Shown in pieces: positions 23,801-35,800 of a stretch of 64,000 nucleotides of DNA (position 1 is the stretch's first letter; each line of letters opens with the position of its first letter). The stretch covers positions 12,652,313 to 12,716,312 of the forward strand of contig NC_040019.1 of NCBI RefSeq assembly GCF_000972845.2, written 5' to 3'. The translations under genes and the position numbers were made by a program. Below the pieces are notes generated by a model, which saw nothing but the letters and a program-made list of their open reading frames with translations, did no database searches and was not told the DNA's origin. This DNA comes from Larimichthys crocea (lineage: Eukaryota; Chordata; Actinopteri; Sciaenidae).

Positions 23801-26800
23801 TCGTCTTTCCTCGTGTAGATGTTTGGTCGTGAAACACTCAAAGACTTTAACAGGTCTGTGTTTTTTTTAATAGTATCCCAGGAAAGTTCATGGACAATGT
23901 AAATTTTATTCATAATTTATGTGATGTTCAGTCTTTGCTCACCTGCACGTTTTCTTCTCTGAGACATTTATCGTAGCGATTTTAACGAACTCTTCTCAGA
24001 ACCTGCATCTTCCGTTTTTTTAACGTTTGATTCGACCTCCTCCGGCTCATTGTTTGATATCTGTGGGTCAGTTTACCACGTCAGATTAGACTGAAGTGTC
24101 CCAATAAGTGTCTATAATTGCTGTGAAATTTGGTTTTGATATTCATGGTGCCCAGAGGATACATCCACTTGACTTTGATAATCCAAGTTTACACAAATCT
24201 GGTGAAATATCTCTGACTTTTGTCCTGGTACAAAAAACAGTTTTGGTCTCTGTAGCTAATTTCCCCGTTCATGACAACTGTACTGAGGGTGAATTTATAT
24301 ACAACTCACCTGTTCACATTATATTAAGGCTTAAAGTTATGCAGGATTCAGAGCGTGGACGCTTTGATTGACAGGTGGGTGTGGTTACAGGTGGATTAGT
24401 TGAGCAATGAGGCGTCGTCTCAGGTCCGCTGATGATCCACGTCATGGAGACTAGGTCCGTGTTTTATACATGCAGCATCCTCGGATCAGGAAAGCCTCCA
24501 CTGTTGTTGTTAAAGGGTGGAGGATATATCAACACTGCTGACTTAAGACCTGTGGAGCGAATCACCTCTGATGTTTCCATAAAGATCCATAAACCTCCTC
24601 ACATCTCCTCAAAGATATGTGTCATTAATACAGATGCTCTGCTCTGTTCTGGTGCTGCAGACACGTGGAGGGTAATTTAAGGCCCTTAGCTCCTCAGCTA
24701 AATTACATTACCTGCTAGATTACAGCAATTTTCCAGCTGTTTGCCTCTTCTGACCTTCATTACTGACGCCGCCTCCCCGAAGTCTTCAGGAGAGCGAGCT
24801 CCGTGTTCAATCTGAGCTCTCATTCCTGACCCTGAGCACCGCACTCTTGGCGTTATTAATGATCACGATGATTTGTATTCACGTTGTGCGCCGCTTCCTC
24901 GACTCGCAGCGCGTTGCACTGAAAGGAATAAAACAGTTTTTCAATCATCAGCTTGAAGCCGAAGTACAGGAACTACAGTTTGGTCACCTGACGTGACTCA
25001 GCGCTGAGATTAAAACATGGGATCTTATGCAAACAATGATTTAAGATAACGTGAGCAGCAGCCTGAGACCCCCCGAGGTTCACTCTGTGGTTAGAAATAG
25101 AGATAACACCGATCACATACAGCCGTACTGACCTTGATCAGCTCGGGTATCAGCCAGGCGTGACAGATCCACATGAAATACAGTTTCATTATAAAACCGT
25201 CAGTCCCTCATGTCACTTTAAAATGAGCCCCATGAGTTCTCCGCCAAAGATGAGGTACAAAGATTTTAAATTTGGGAAACAGAGGGCACGTTCTGTAGAG
25301 CATCAGAATCCAACACTAAAGCAAGATCAGGTCCCTGACCACGAGGCCCCCATCGTGCAGAACAAAATCTAGTTTTAAAGGTCCAGTGTGTCACATTTAA
25401 GGGGACAAATGGAATAAAATATTGATAACCATGTTTTCTCTAGTGTGTAATGACCTGAAATTAACAATTGCTATGTTTACAGAGGGAGCAGGTCCAATTC
25501 TAGAGGGAGGGACAAACCAAACACCGGCCCTTCATAGAACCTTTAGCGTTTTTCACGTTCGTTTCTCCGTCATGCTTGAAATGAGAGTAAGAGGTGAGGG
25601 GTATTCAGTTGATTGCAGTCTGCAACTTCATTGCTAAATTAGGAATAAGGATTTAGTGGTGTAGTAAAAGTACTTCAGCAAATTCACGATTTAATTCAAT
25701 TTGACGATTTATTTCTGTTCGTTTAGAAAAAAACAAAGGATAAGGTACATAACACACAGGTCAGAGCTGGGTGCCATCTTCTGTAATGTGAACCAAAGTA
25801 AAAAGTGTCAGCGGGATTCATCCTCTGGGGACTACAAATCTCTACAAAATTTCATGCTAATCCACCGAACAGTGTTTGAGATATTTCAGTCTGAATGGTG
25901 ATGAGTTCACTTACTGTCGTACGTACTGACAGGGACAAAGGGTAAATCCTCTGTGACTATGAATCATTGAATTGAACTTTAATGATTCTAACCAGCAGAG
26001 CGTTAAAGACGGGAGCACGAACTGGGGCTCAGTTCAGGCCGTGGCCTCGCTCGCGGATTGAATCAGTATGTTAATGAACACAAAGCAAGCGGAGTTGAGC
26101 AAACACTGATCAAACGTTGAACAAACACTGATCAAACGTATTGATCAAGACTGAACATGTTGCACGCACAAGATGGACGGCCTGAACATTTCACACGGTT
26201 CATGAGCTGTAATCAGAGAATATTGGATGTTTTTAAATAAATATGAAAAATGTGCTTCTGTATCAGATCCTGGAGGTTTAATATAATCTAGCAGTCATCT
26301 AATCTCTCGCCGTGTTGTTGCTGAGTGCTCCCGCCCAGACGGCGGTTACAGTCTGAGTGGAGAGCCTCTTAAGGAGATGCAGTGTGTTTGTAAAGTGATG
26401 CAGTAATCCAGGCTCCCTCTGTGGAGCAACAGTTAATACACAGCTCAGCCCTGCAGGATCCGCGGGGTCGAACCATCTGCCGCCTTTTATTAAAGGAAGT
26501 GACACGCTGGGTGGGAAGGAATGGAAAATAATTGATTCTCCCTCCTGTTACACGGAGAATCTGACTCCAAATCTGCCTCATCAGTAAGTATTAAACACAG
26601 ATTGTTTAGCAGAGAAGAAGAAGAAGAAGTGAAAGAAAAGCAGTTTCTCTTTCTCTTCTCGTATGTGGCGGCCTTTTTTCTTTACGGCTCATCACTTTGG
26701 CTCTGCTGCATCATCCATCCACATCCGTGAGCGAAGTTTTCACAAGGTTGAACGCCTCAAAGAGAGACAGGAGCGCTGTGTCAGGGTGGCCCGGGCGGTT

Positions 26801-29800
26801 TTAATTGGAAGTTCAAGGAAAGGAGGGAGGATGTGTGTCAGGGCTAAATCTGGATGACTTGTATCGGCTCATTTGGCTTTCAAACGCACATTTACCAAAG
26901 ACGCCAACTCCACAGCTCCAGTTTCAGTTCACAGTGTTAAGAAATTATAAAAATTTGGGTCCTTTATTCATATAACGAGTTAGTTAGCTAGCTATATCTA
27001 ACGTGAGCTCCTTGAGTTCACGTTGCTTTGCTCAGGCAGCGATATCACTGCTGAAGCTGTCAGACTTATAGTTTTGGCGGGAGACGCACTGATGCTCCAG
27101 GATCACCCACCGACAGCCCCATCTACTCCCATGTAAACCGGAGAGGAGAAATTTCCCAAAGGAGCACGGGGCACCTGTTCTTTCTCTCTCTCCCCAGGTC
27201 ACATTTTTTAACTTCACACACTGAAATTCAGCATTCACATGGTCGACAAGATGAGGATGCTCACGCTCATTCGGGCTTTTTGATACCACCTACCGTTTGG
27301 CATTAGCGTCCACTAGTTGGAGGGGCTTCATTTAGAGATTTTCTGTGTCTCTCAGCAGTCACTCACACACAGACAGAGCACAGCTGCAGTTAACTGCTCT
27401 GACCTGCAGCTGACCCTGGTTGCTTGGCAACAACCTCAAGCTGCCTTTGACTGACTTTGTTGAGTCTCTGTGCTGCTGCAGTGTCAGTAATAATGTCTGT
27501 AATGTAATAATAATATAATAAATATATATAATATAATAATAAAACGTTCTACTTTAGTACTTTTTGTAAATATGTACACTTGTGTTTTCCCTCCTTGACT
27601 ATTTTTCGCTGCTGTAAACAAGTGAATTTCCCCGTTGTGGCATAAATAAAGTATTATCTATCTATCTAATGTGTCATTTATTTAGACATTTTCTAGTTTT
27701 TAATGTAACCTGTAATTTAACACCATATGATAGCATGAAATACTAACAGTAACTAACAGTTTAATCCAGTTTTGCTCTTGTATTTTAGGTCAAAGTAAAC
27801 CTTGAATCAAAGAGAATTCAGAGACGCTCAGTGTATTATTTATTTCAAAAGAAGAAGAGAAAACAGAGTATGTCTGAGCTTTAGAAACAAAAAGTGTCTT
27901 TATCTCAATGAACAAAGCTGTTTCTCCTTTAAGGAAACCAAATGTGAGTTTAAATAATGAAATGCTTTCACATTGAATTCATCGCCCCACACTGCTACAC
28001 CCAAACCTACGCCTGTGAAATGACATTACAGGATACTCCTAACACAGTTTCTGTATCTGTCTCTGCAGAAAAAGAGCAGAGAGGAGAGCTGTGGCGAGGG
28101 CAGCGGCGTGGAGATCCTGGAGAACAAGCCTTATGAAGACGGACCCGGAGGCTCGGGTCAGTACACGCACAAGGTCTATCACATCGGCAAACACATCCCG
28201 TCCTGGTTCTGTGCCATTCTGCCTCAAGCTGCCCTTCGAGTGGAGGAGGAGTCCTGGAACGCCTACCCCTATACAAGAACCCGGTGAGAGAGAAACTTTC
28301 ATAGTGTAGACGCTGAAATCCCAACATTTGCTCTGTGGTAACACTCGAGCATTATCTGAAGTAGAGAGACTGAACTTTTAGTAATAAAACGTTGTTAATG
28401 GTTTTTATAGATTCATAAATTTGATGAATGAAATCGCTCGTTACTGCTGATGGAGCCGTTTCTTTTTTTTTTAACTTTTTTTATTTGGAATAATTTCAGC
28501 TGAATAATCACGTTCATTTACTGCACCAACGTTTTACGTTCTCCAGAGAAAACTTCAGTCGAGCTACTTTTGATTCTCGGTTCTTATAAATTACATTTGC
28601 AGGTCTCTGTTTTACCTTAAAGGTCCCGAAAACACATTTTCTCCATCAGTGAGCTGAAGTCTCGTACATGAGAGATTTCAGATTTCTCAGTTTTTATTAA
28701 AATCAGATGGAAATATGTGATGTCATGATGTACTTCTGTGGACCAATGAGGATGTAGCAAAAAAGAAATCTGAATTAAAATGGGATGCCAGTTGTGAGGC
28801 TGTCCTTCTCCTCTTTCAGGTACACCTGCCCCTTTGTGGAGAAATTCTCTATAGACATTGAGACGTATTATAAACCAGACACTGGAAATCAAGTGGACGT
28901 CTTCAATATGTCCTTAGCTGAGAAGAGACAGAGGACTGTCGGTAAGTCTATCATCGTGCACACCCTCCACTGCCATTATGAAAACTCCCACAGTGCACTC
29001 TTATGAAATTTTTGCCTTTCCGGATCGACGGGTCGATTGTCATCTCCTCACAGCGCTGTACAGACTGTGGAGTGTACGCGCTCGTGTCGAGCCTCTGAAT
29101 ACTAAAATTCACCGGGGTGCAGGAAGTGATTACATAAAAACCACATACACACCTCTGGGAGGCCGGCGCCGCTCACATCTGCGTCAGCATTTGCATATTG
29201 TGTTATTCATTATGATTCCATGCTCCCTGTAGACCCCATAGACATCGTGAAGGACTACATCCCTCCTCATGAGTACCTGGTGGAAGAAGACCCAAAGCTG
29301 TATCAGTCAGTCAAGACCAAACGGGGTCCGCTGTCGGACGACTGGATCGAGGAGATCAACCAGAACTCCGGTGAAAGCCCCGTCATGTGTGCCTACAAGC
29401 TCTGCAAAGTGGAGTTCAGATACTGGGGCATGCAGTCCAAGATCGAACGCTTCATACACGACGTAGGTAAGTACGGCACAGGTGTGATACACGTCACCTG
29501 CAGGGAAGTCTTACTGTTCACCCTGAAAAGTCAGGAGTAACCTCGAGAAGATGAATAACGAGGGATGAATTAATGTTCCTTCAAAGTCAGTGAAAACCTT
29601 GAAAAAACTGGGAATTATCATGATTAATCTGGGATAGTTATGAAAATCTGAGTAGTTTCAAAGTTTTAAAAAACTCTAAAAGGTAACCATGAAAACTATT
29701 AAGACAAGTGTGAAAAATTGGAAAAAATCCAACAAAATCTGGAATAATAATGGAAAAAATGAACCAGAGTAACTGAATGAAGTCAGAGTAACTCTAAAAA

Positions 29801-32800
29801 GTCTGTGATAATCCTGAAAGAGTCACTGTGAATGTGAAGAAGCTGTGAAATGTGTGAATAATCCAGAATCCAGAATAAAGTCAGAACATTCACTGTAATT
29901 TAAAGAAGTTGAGAGTAATCCTTCAAAACTGAGTGACCCTGAATTCTTTTGGAAATAATATAAACGGTGATAAAACTTCAGGAAAATGCTGAGTTGGGGA
30001 TAATCCTGAAAAGAACCTTGAAACATCCTTGAAAGTCTTTGTGCCTACATGAGTATACACTAATCTGAAAAACTGAAAGTAATCCTTTGACTAAATGACC
30101 TCAAGAACCTTGAAAGATTTGAAAAGTCAAGAACTGCCTTTAGAAATCTGTAAAAAACGAGCAAAGATAAAGAATTAAAAGTGATTCAGAGTCGTGACAA
30201 TCCTGAAATAATCCAAAAAAGTCATCGAGGAAAATGAAAAGTCAGGATCGCCTTGGAAACGCTAACCTTGAACATTTTGGAACAGCCCAATAAAAAAGGA
30301 TTTTTCTGATCCGCATCGATGATTAACGCCTGATTCATGACTGAGCCAGGTGAGTTCTGAGGAATCGTGGCCGTCCAGGTGAATCAGAGAGGAAGTCACC
30401 TGTCTGAGGCGGTCGCAGGAAGTGTTGGAGCGTCTGGCTCGCTGAGATAACACAGCAGACCGGATTAATTTCCTGCCGGCGTCGGGCTCGTTTCTGTTTC
30501 ACTGCTGTGATTTAAGACTGTTGATACACTCGCTCGGGCCTCGGCTCGCTGTATTTACCTCCATCCTAATGAAGCAGCAGCTGCTCCGTCTTCACTCTCT
30601 CGTCCAATCAACAGATCTTCAATCACAGAACGAGCTTTCGCTTCGACGTGCGCGCTTTCGAGGAACTTTATCTGCGGCTGTTTCGACTTTGCGTCCAGTT
30701 TGATTCATGAATATTATCACAGGCTGAGTTCCTCTGCTCAGATCCATCAGTTTAATCTTTCTTTTCTCTGGGTGTTAAAATATTTGCTCCCTCCGTTTGC
30801 TAATTCTGTCTTTTTCTGTTTTTCATCACGATGTGCTCGGAGCGTTCAGGTTTTAGAAGCAGCTGCTGCTTGTTTAGTTCATCAAGAGACAGACAGTGAT
30901 GGGAATTAAATCTCCTCTGACAGATCAACCAGATATTTATATAACACTTTTAATTAATGCCAATGCATGATTGATTACATATGGGGAGATCAGCAGGGCA
31001 CATGGAGGCTGCCCTGAACGTCTCATTGGTGGAGGCTGTACACGAAGAAGTTTGATTCACATTAAACAATATTCATTTTAATATTCGGGTGTTGAGATGA
31101 TGACTAACGACAAAAACTTCATTTCAGTCTTAAAGTTTTAGCGTTTTTCACTTTTACTCTCTCATTAAATCTTGTTTTTGTCCTTCCAGGCCTCCGTAAG
31201 GTGATGGTCCGAGCCCACCGGCAGGCGTGGTGCTGGCAGGACGAGTGGTACGGCCTGACCATCGAGGACATCCGGCTGCTGGAGCTGGAGACTCAGCTGG
31301 CTTTAGCCAAGAAGATGGCCCAGTACAGCCTCAGCGAAGAGGGGGGGACGGAGACCAACGGCTCCTCCGTTAGCCAGGACCAGGAGCAGGGAGCTGAGAC
31401 AGTGGGATCGAATGTGGAGGCTGAAGGAGGTGGAGGAGGAGGTGGAGGAGGAGGGAAGCTCGGAGACTCACTGGAGACACGAGGGGAACTCACCAAGCAG
31501 TGGTCAACATCCTCCAGGTCCTCCAACAGGTCCTCGAAGAGAGGCGGTGAGGAGCGGTTTGTGTTTTTTTACCTCGTTCATTCTCCTGATCTGGACGTTT
31601 GCTCATCGCCGGTTTGTTCACAGGGAGTCCGTCTCATCAGAGCATCTCCGAGTGGAGGATGCAGAGCATCGCCCGAGACTCGGAGGACAGCACGGACGAC
31701 GAGTTCTTCGACGCTCATGGTAAAACCATCCGAAACACAACAGCTCATTTCACGCCTCCTGCTTCATTCAAATGTGCAAACATCGATTTCTTTTATTAAA
31801 TCTCTTTGGGCTGATAAATTTATCTGTCGACGCCTCGAGGTTCATTCCTTTACTTTATGTTCTCATCCAGCCTCGTAGTTCACGGGTGCATTAAAAGATT
31901 TAATGGTGAACGTCTCAGGGAGGAGTGATTGTAGGTCGTTACATTAGATTCACTAAATTAAACTCTCGTTCAACAGTCTGCTGCCGAGTCACTTTATACA
32001 TGAAGCACGCTTAAAAAGTTTAAGACCACGTTCAGGCTGACTTTAACCCAGCGATGGCTGAAACATCAGATCATAACAGAGCTGAATATGCAGCGGCAGG
32101 TGGAGATCTGCTATCCAAGGGCGGGTGTAGAGCTAAACCTGGACGTAGCCTGTGTGACTACGACTGAAGATGAAATAATTACTGTTTTAAGGTCTGATAC
32201 GCCTTAAAATTCACGTATCTGTAGCTCAAACTCGACTTTCTGTTTTACGTTTCACGCCGCCACGATCACAGCTCCCCGCGATGTTTGAGTCCATCGAGGG
32301 TCATCTTTGTTCATTCATATGAGACGTCTTCTGTTTGTCATGCAGAGGACTTCTCTGACAACGAGGAGCTGTTCGCCAAGGAGATCACCAAGTGGAGCTC
32401 CAATGATCTGATGGACAAGATAGAAACAATCGAGGTGGACGAAGCACAAGGTGGGTGTCACATCAGGGTGTCACAGACGGAGAATGGGTTTGTAGTTTGA
32501 AGTCTTTGTTTCTGAACGGACGGGCGTCGCTTTGTTTCACAGAAACGTTGTATCAGGAGTCGGGCGGGGAGTACGCCGTGATGAGTAACGAGGAGCGGCA
32601 GATGGAGGTACAGTTTTTTTTTCCAATTTCTATCACGCTAACGCCCATAATTAAATTGCTTGTAGATAACACTCCTCCTCCTAAATTAGCTTTCCGTCAT
32701 CCTGCCAGCGAAGTGAAATTAGGAACTGCAGCCGTCAGCTGAGGAGAAAAGATTATAAGAGGTCTGTGATTATAAGAGCACGACGCAGAGGTGGAAGTTA

Positions 32801-35800
32801 AAACTCCGTATTCTGTTTCCTGCACGTCATGACCTCAACATGACGTCGTGTTACAGGGTGTAGAAAATAAATAAGACTGTTCAGAGTGTGCAAGTATCAT
32901 CAGGAACTTTGATCATGTTTTACTCCATAGATGATATTTTAGTTTCACTAACGAGGATTTAAGTTCAAACTGGTTTACTGCATGTTATGGATACGAAGCG
33001 CCGAGGTGATGAACTGTAAGGACGAGGGTCGAGTGGATGGTGGAGGACGGGAGGAGAAAACAGGATCATTGGTAGATGGAGGAGCTGTGGATGGAGGAGC
33101 GTCTCTGCATGCCTCTAATGGTTCCTGTGTTTGAATAAAAGATGGAGTGAACGTGGAGGTGTGTGAGTTCGAGGCGTTATAAAAGTTGATCATCGTTTGT
33201 CTGCAGAGCGAGGGAGATGTAAAATAATAAATGGATGATATTTCCTGACCTTTGGTATACGCAGTGTAGAAGCCTAAATGTGTGTGTAGTTTGTTTGTTT
33301 AGGTCACATGTTTTGAAGGTCACCTTCAGGTGTGGTTGGCTGTTGTCGCACCTTATTTTTACCTGTGTGCACCAGGCTGCACGTCACGTTTCACTTCTTA
33401 TTATCGTCTCAGCTTGTATCTTTCATATCATTGTGCCGGTTTAAGTTTGTTGTTGCTATTTTGGTTAATAAACATCAGAAAACTTAAACGTGGACTTACA
33501 GTCGGAGCAACTTTGGTCTTTTATTGATGACATGTGGAGCCATCCTCTGATGTGCTGCACATGAACTCTTTACACTTTGCATGTTCAAACTATTGATAAA
33601 AAGTCATAAAAAGTTCTGAATATTAATCGACTGATTTCAGTATTTTTCCTCCATGTTGCTCATTTATCTCCCTCTGTGCTCGTCATCTCCTGTTTCCTGT
33701 TTCCTGTTTGCTTCCTGTCCTCTAACCTGCAGGACTGTTCGTCTCAGCAGTGTCTCCAGCCGTCCAAAATCCACGTCCTCGTCCTGGTTCTGCATGGAGG
33801 CAACATTCTGGACACCGGCTCTGGTACAGCAACAACCAAATCCATCCATCTTAGACCCTAACCCAGCAATAACAACCAAATCCTAGAGCAGTATCATAGC
33901 AGCTATAATTTTAAACATTTTAGCGTATTTCAGATGCATTGAAGGTTTGTAATTAAAGCTCATGTAATTAATGTATTCTTGTTCGTCTGCAGGCGAGCAG
34001 AACAGCAAGCAGGGAGATGTGAACACTCTGAGCGGGGCGTTTGAGACCGTCATGAGGGTCCACTATCCAGCAGCGCTGGGCCGCATCGCCATCCGGATGG
34101 TCCCCTGTCCTGCTGTGTGCGTCGACGCCTTCTCGCTCGTCTCCAAGTGAGAAAACCTCTCGAGTATTCGACGGTATTTAAACTCTGCTGTGATACACGC
34201 CGCCCCGCTGTGATAACAACACCTCCTCCTCCCCCCGCTCTGCAGTCTGAGCCCCTACAGCTACGACGAGAGCTGCCTGTCCAGCAGTCAGGACCACATC
34301 CCGCTGGCCGCTCTGCCGCTTCTGGCTACCTCTGCGCCGCAGTACCAAGACGCCGTGGCCACCGTCATCCTACGAGCCAATCAGGTGTACAGCGACTTCA
34401 TCAAGTCTTTAGAGGGAGCGTCTTTTAGCGGGCAGGTCAGTGTGTAACCTGAAGGTGCATGTTCCAGATCGTTCTCCTCAGTGGTTTCATGTGTTTTCTG
34501 ATGCAGGTGTGTGTTATCGGGGACTGTGTCGGAGGTATCCTCGGCTTTGATGCTCTCTGCAGCAGCTCGGTGACGGTGTCGGAAAGCCAGAACAGCAGCA
34601 GACGGGGCAGCGCCATCAGTGTCCAGGTATCACTGTCAGACGTGGCGTGCATGAGACTGACGGCCTCGCTCTTAACGTGCTTGTTCTCTCCATCTCCGTC
34701 TCTCAGGACACGGACCTTCTGTCTCCAGGTATTGTCATAAACAGCGTCTCTCCTTCGTCGCCGTCCCTCGAAGGAAGCCGCCATCTCAGCCGTAGCAACA
34801 TCGACATCCCTCGCTGCTCGGGGCCCGACGACCCAAAGAGGCAACTTCCGCGCAAACGCAGCGACTCCTCCACGTACGAGCTGGACACCATCAAACATCA
34901 CCAAGCCTTCCTGACCAGGTGAGACTCAAACTGTCCAACATGCTTCAGTGAGTGTGTGACGTGTTCATCTAAAGATATATTATTATTTTTATTTCATTTT
35001 TGTCTCATTTCAGTTATATAAACTGTTGCAGTGATAGATTATACATCTATTGTACCTAAGTACAATTTTAAGGTACTTGTATTAATATTTTTATTTTTTG
35101 CTGTTTCTTCTACTCCAGAGAAACATAAAAAATATATGAGTCGGTGTTTGCATACTTGTATTGTCCCATATAATCAGTACTGGTTGTGAAAAAACATTTA
35201 TAGCATGTAACTTGGGAACCATAAATGTAGAAAACAGAAATAACGGTGTCGGAGGCACAAAAAGTTCCTCTGAGCCAAAGAAATGGCATCAGGCCTTGAA
35301 CCGAGGTCGTGAGGCGCCGCAGGCTGATGCACAAAGTCCTGAATCAGGCCCCCATGGCGCTTGGAAATCTCCCAGCGAGCGTTGGGCCGGAGAATGTAAA
35401 TTATGGCGTCTGGATGTGCAAAGAAATGGCAATCAAGTGCTGACGCCATTATTTCTAGGAGTGGGCGTTAGGGGTTTAAAGACTGGTGAGCCGTTTTGTG
35501 TTGAGTTCAGTTCAATAAACTCTGATTGCATGAGTCTCCTCTCCGCCTTCAGTCTTCACTCCAGCGTTCTCCACGGGGAGCCCGGGTCAAGGCGCTCCAG
35601 TAACAGCACCATGCTGGAAGGAGGCTCTTTAGGAAAGTTTGACTTCGAGGTGACCGACTTCTTCCTGTTCGGATCTCCTCTGGGGTTGGTGCTCGCGCTG
35701 AGGAAGACCGTGGTGCCCTCGTTAGATGGTGAGGAAGGTTTTCGGTTTATTCCAATGATCCTTGTGTATTCGATGTTCGCTGCAAGAAAAGAGCAGGAAG

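Larger units (their letters stand above)
20242..28068 (+). other. pitpnm2: pitpnm2 large intron between coding exons 1 and 2
   Basis: 7.8 kb without any recognisable gene. It holds a SINE inserted into repeat family D (20690-21420), a (CCT)n tract (22126-22178), (GGA)n-rich DNA (23491-23530), repeat families C and B (24100-24475), half of a TTAA MITE (25379-25640) and a LINE tail (27590-27668). The long first introns could carry enhancers, but none is proven. Confidence 0.8.

Noticed and set aside
28616..28800. Possible TTAA MITE starting TTAAAGGTCCCG in pitpnm2 intron 2
   Set aside because: No inverted 3' terminus was found; not enough to call an element.
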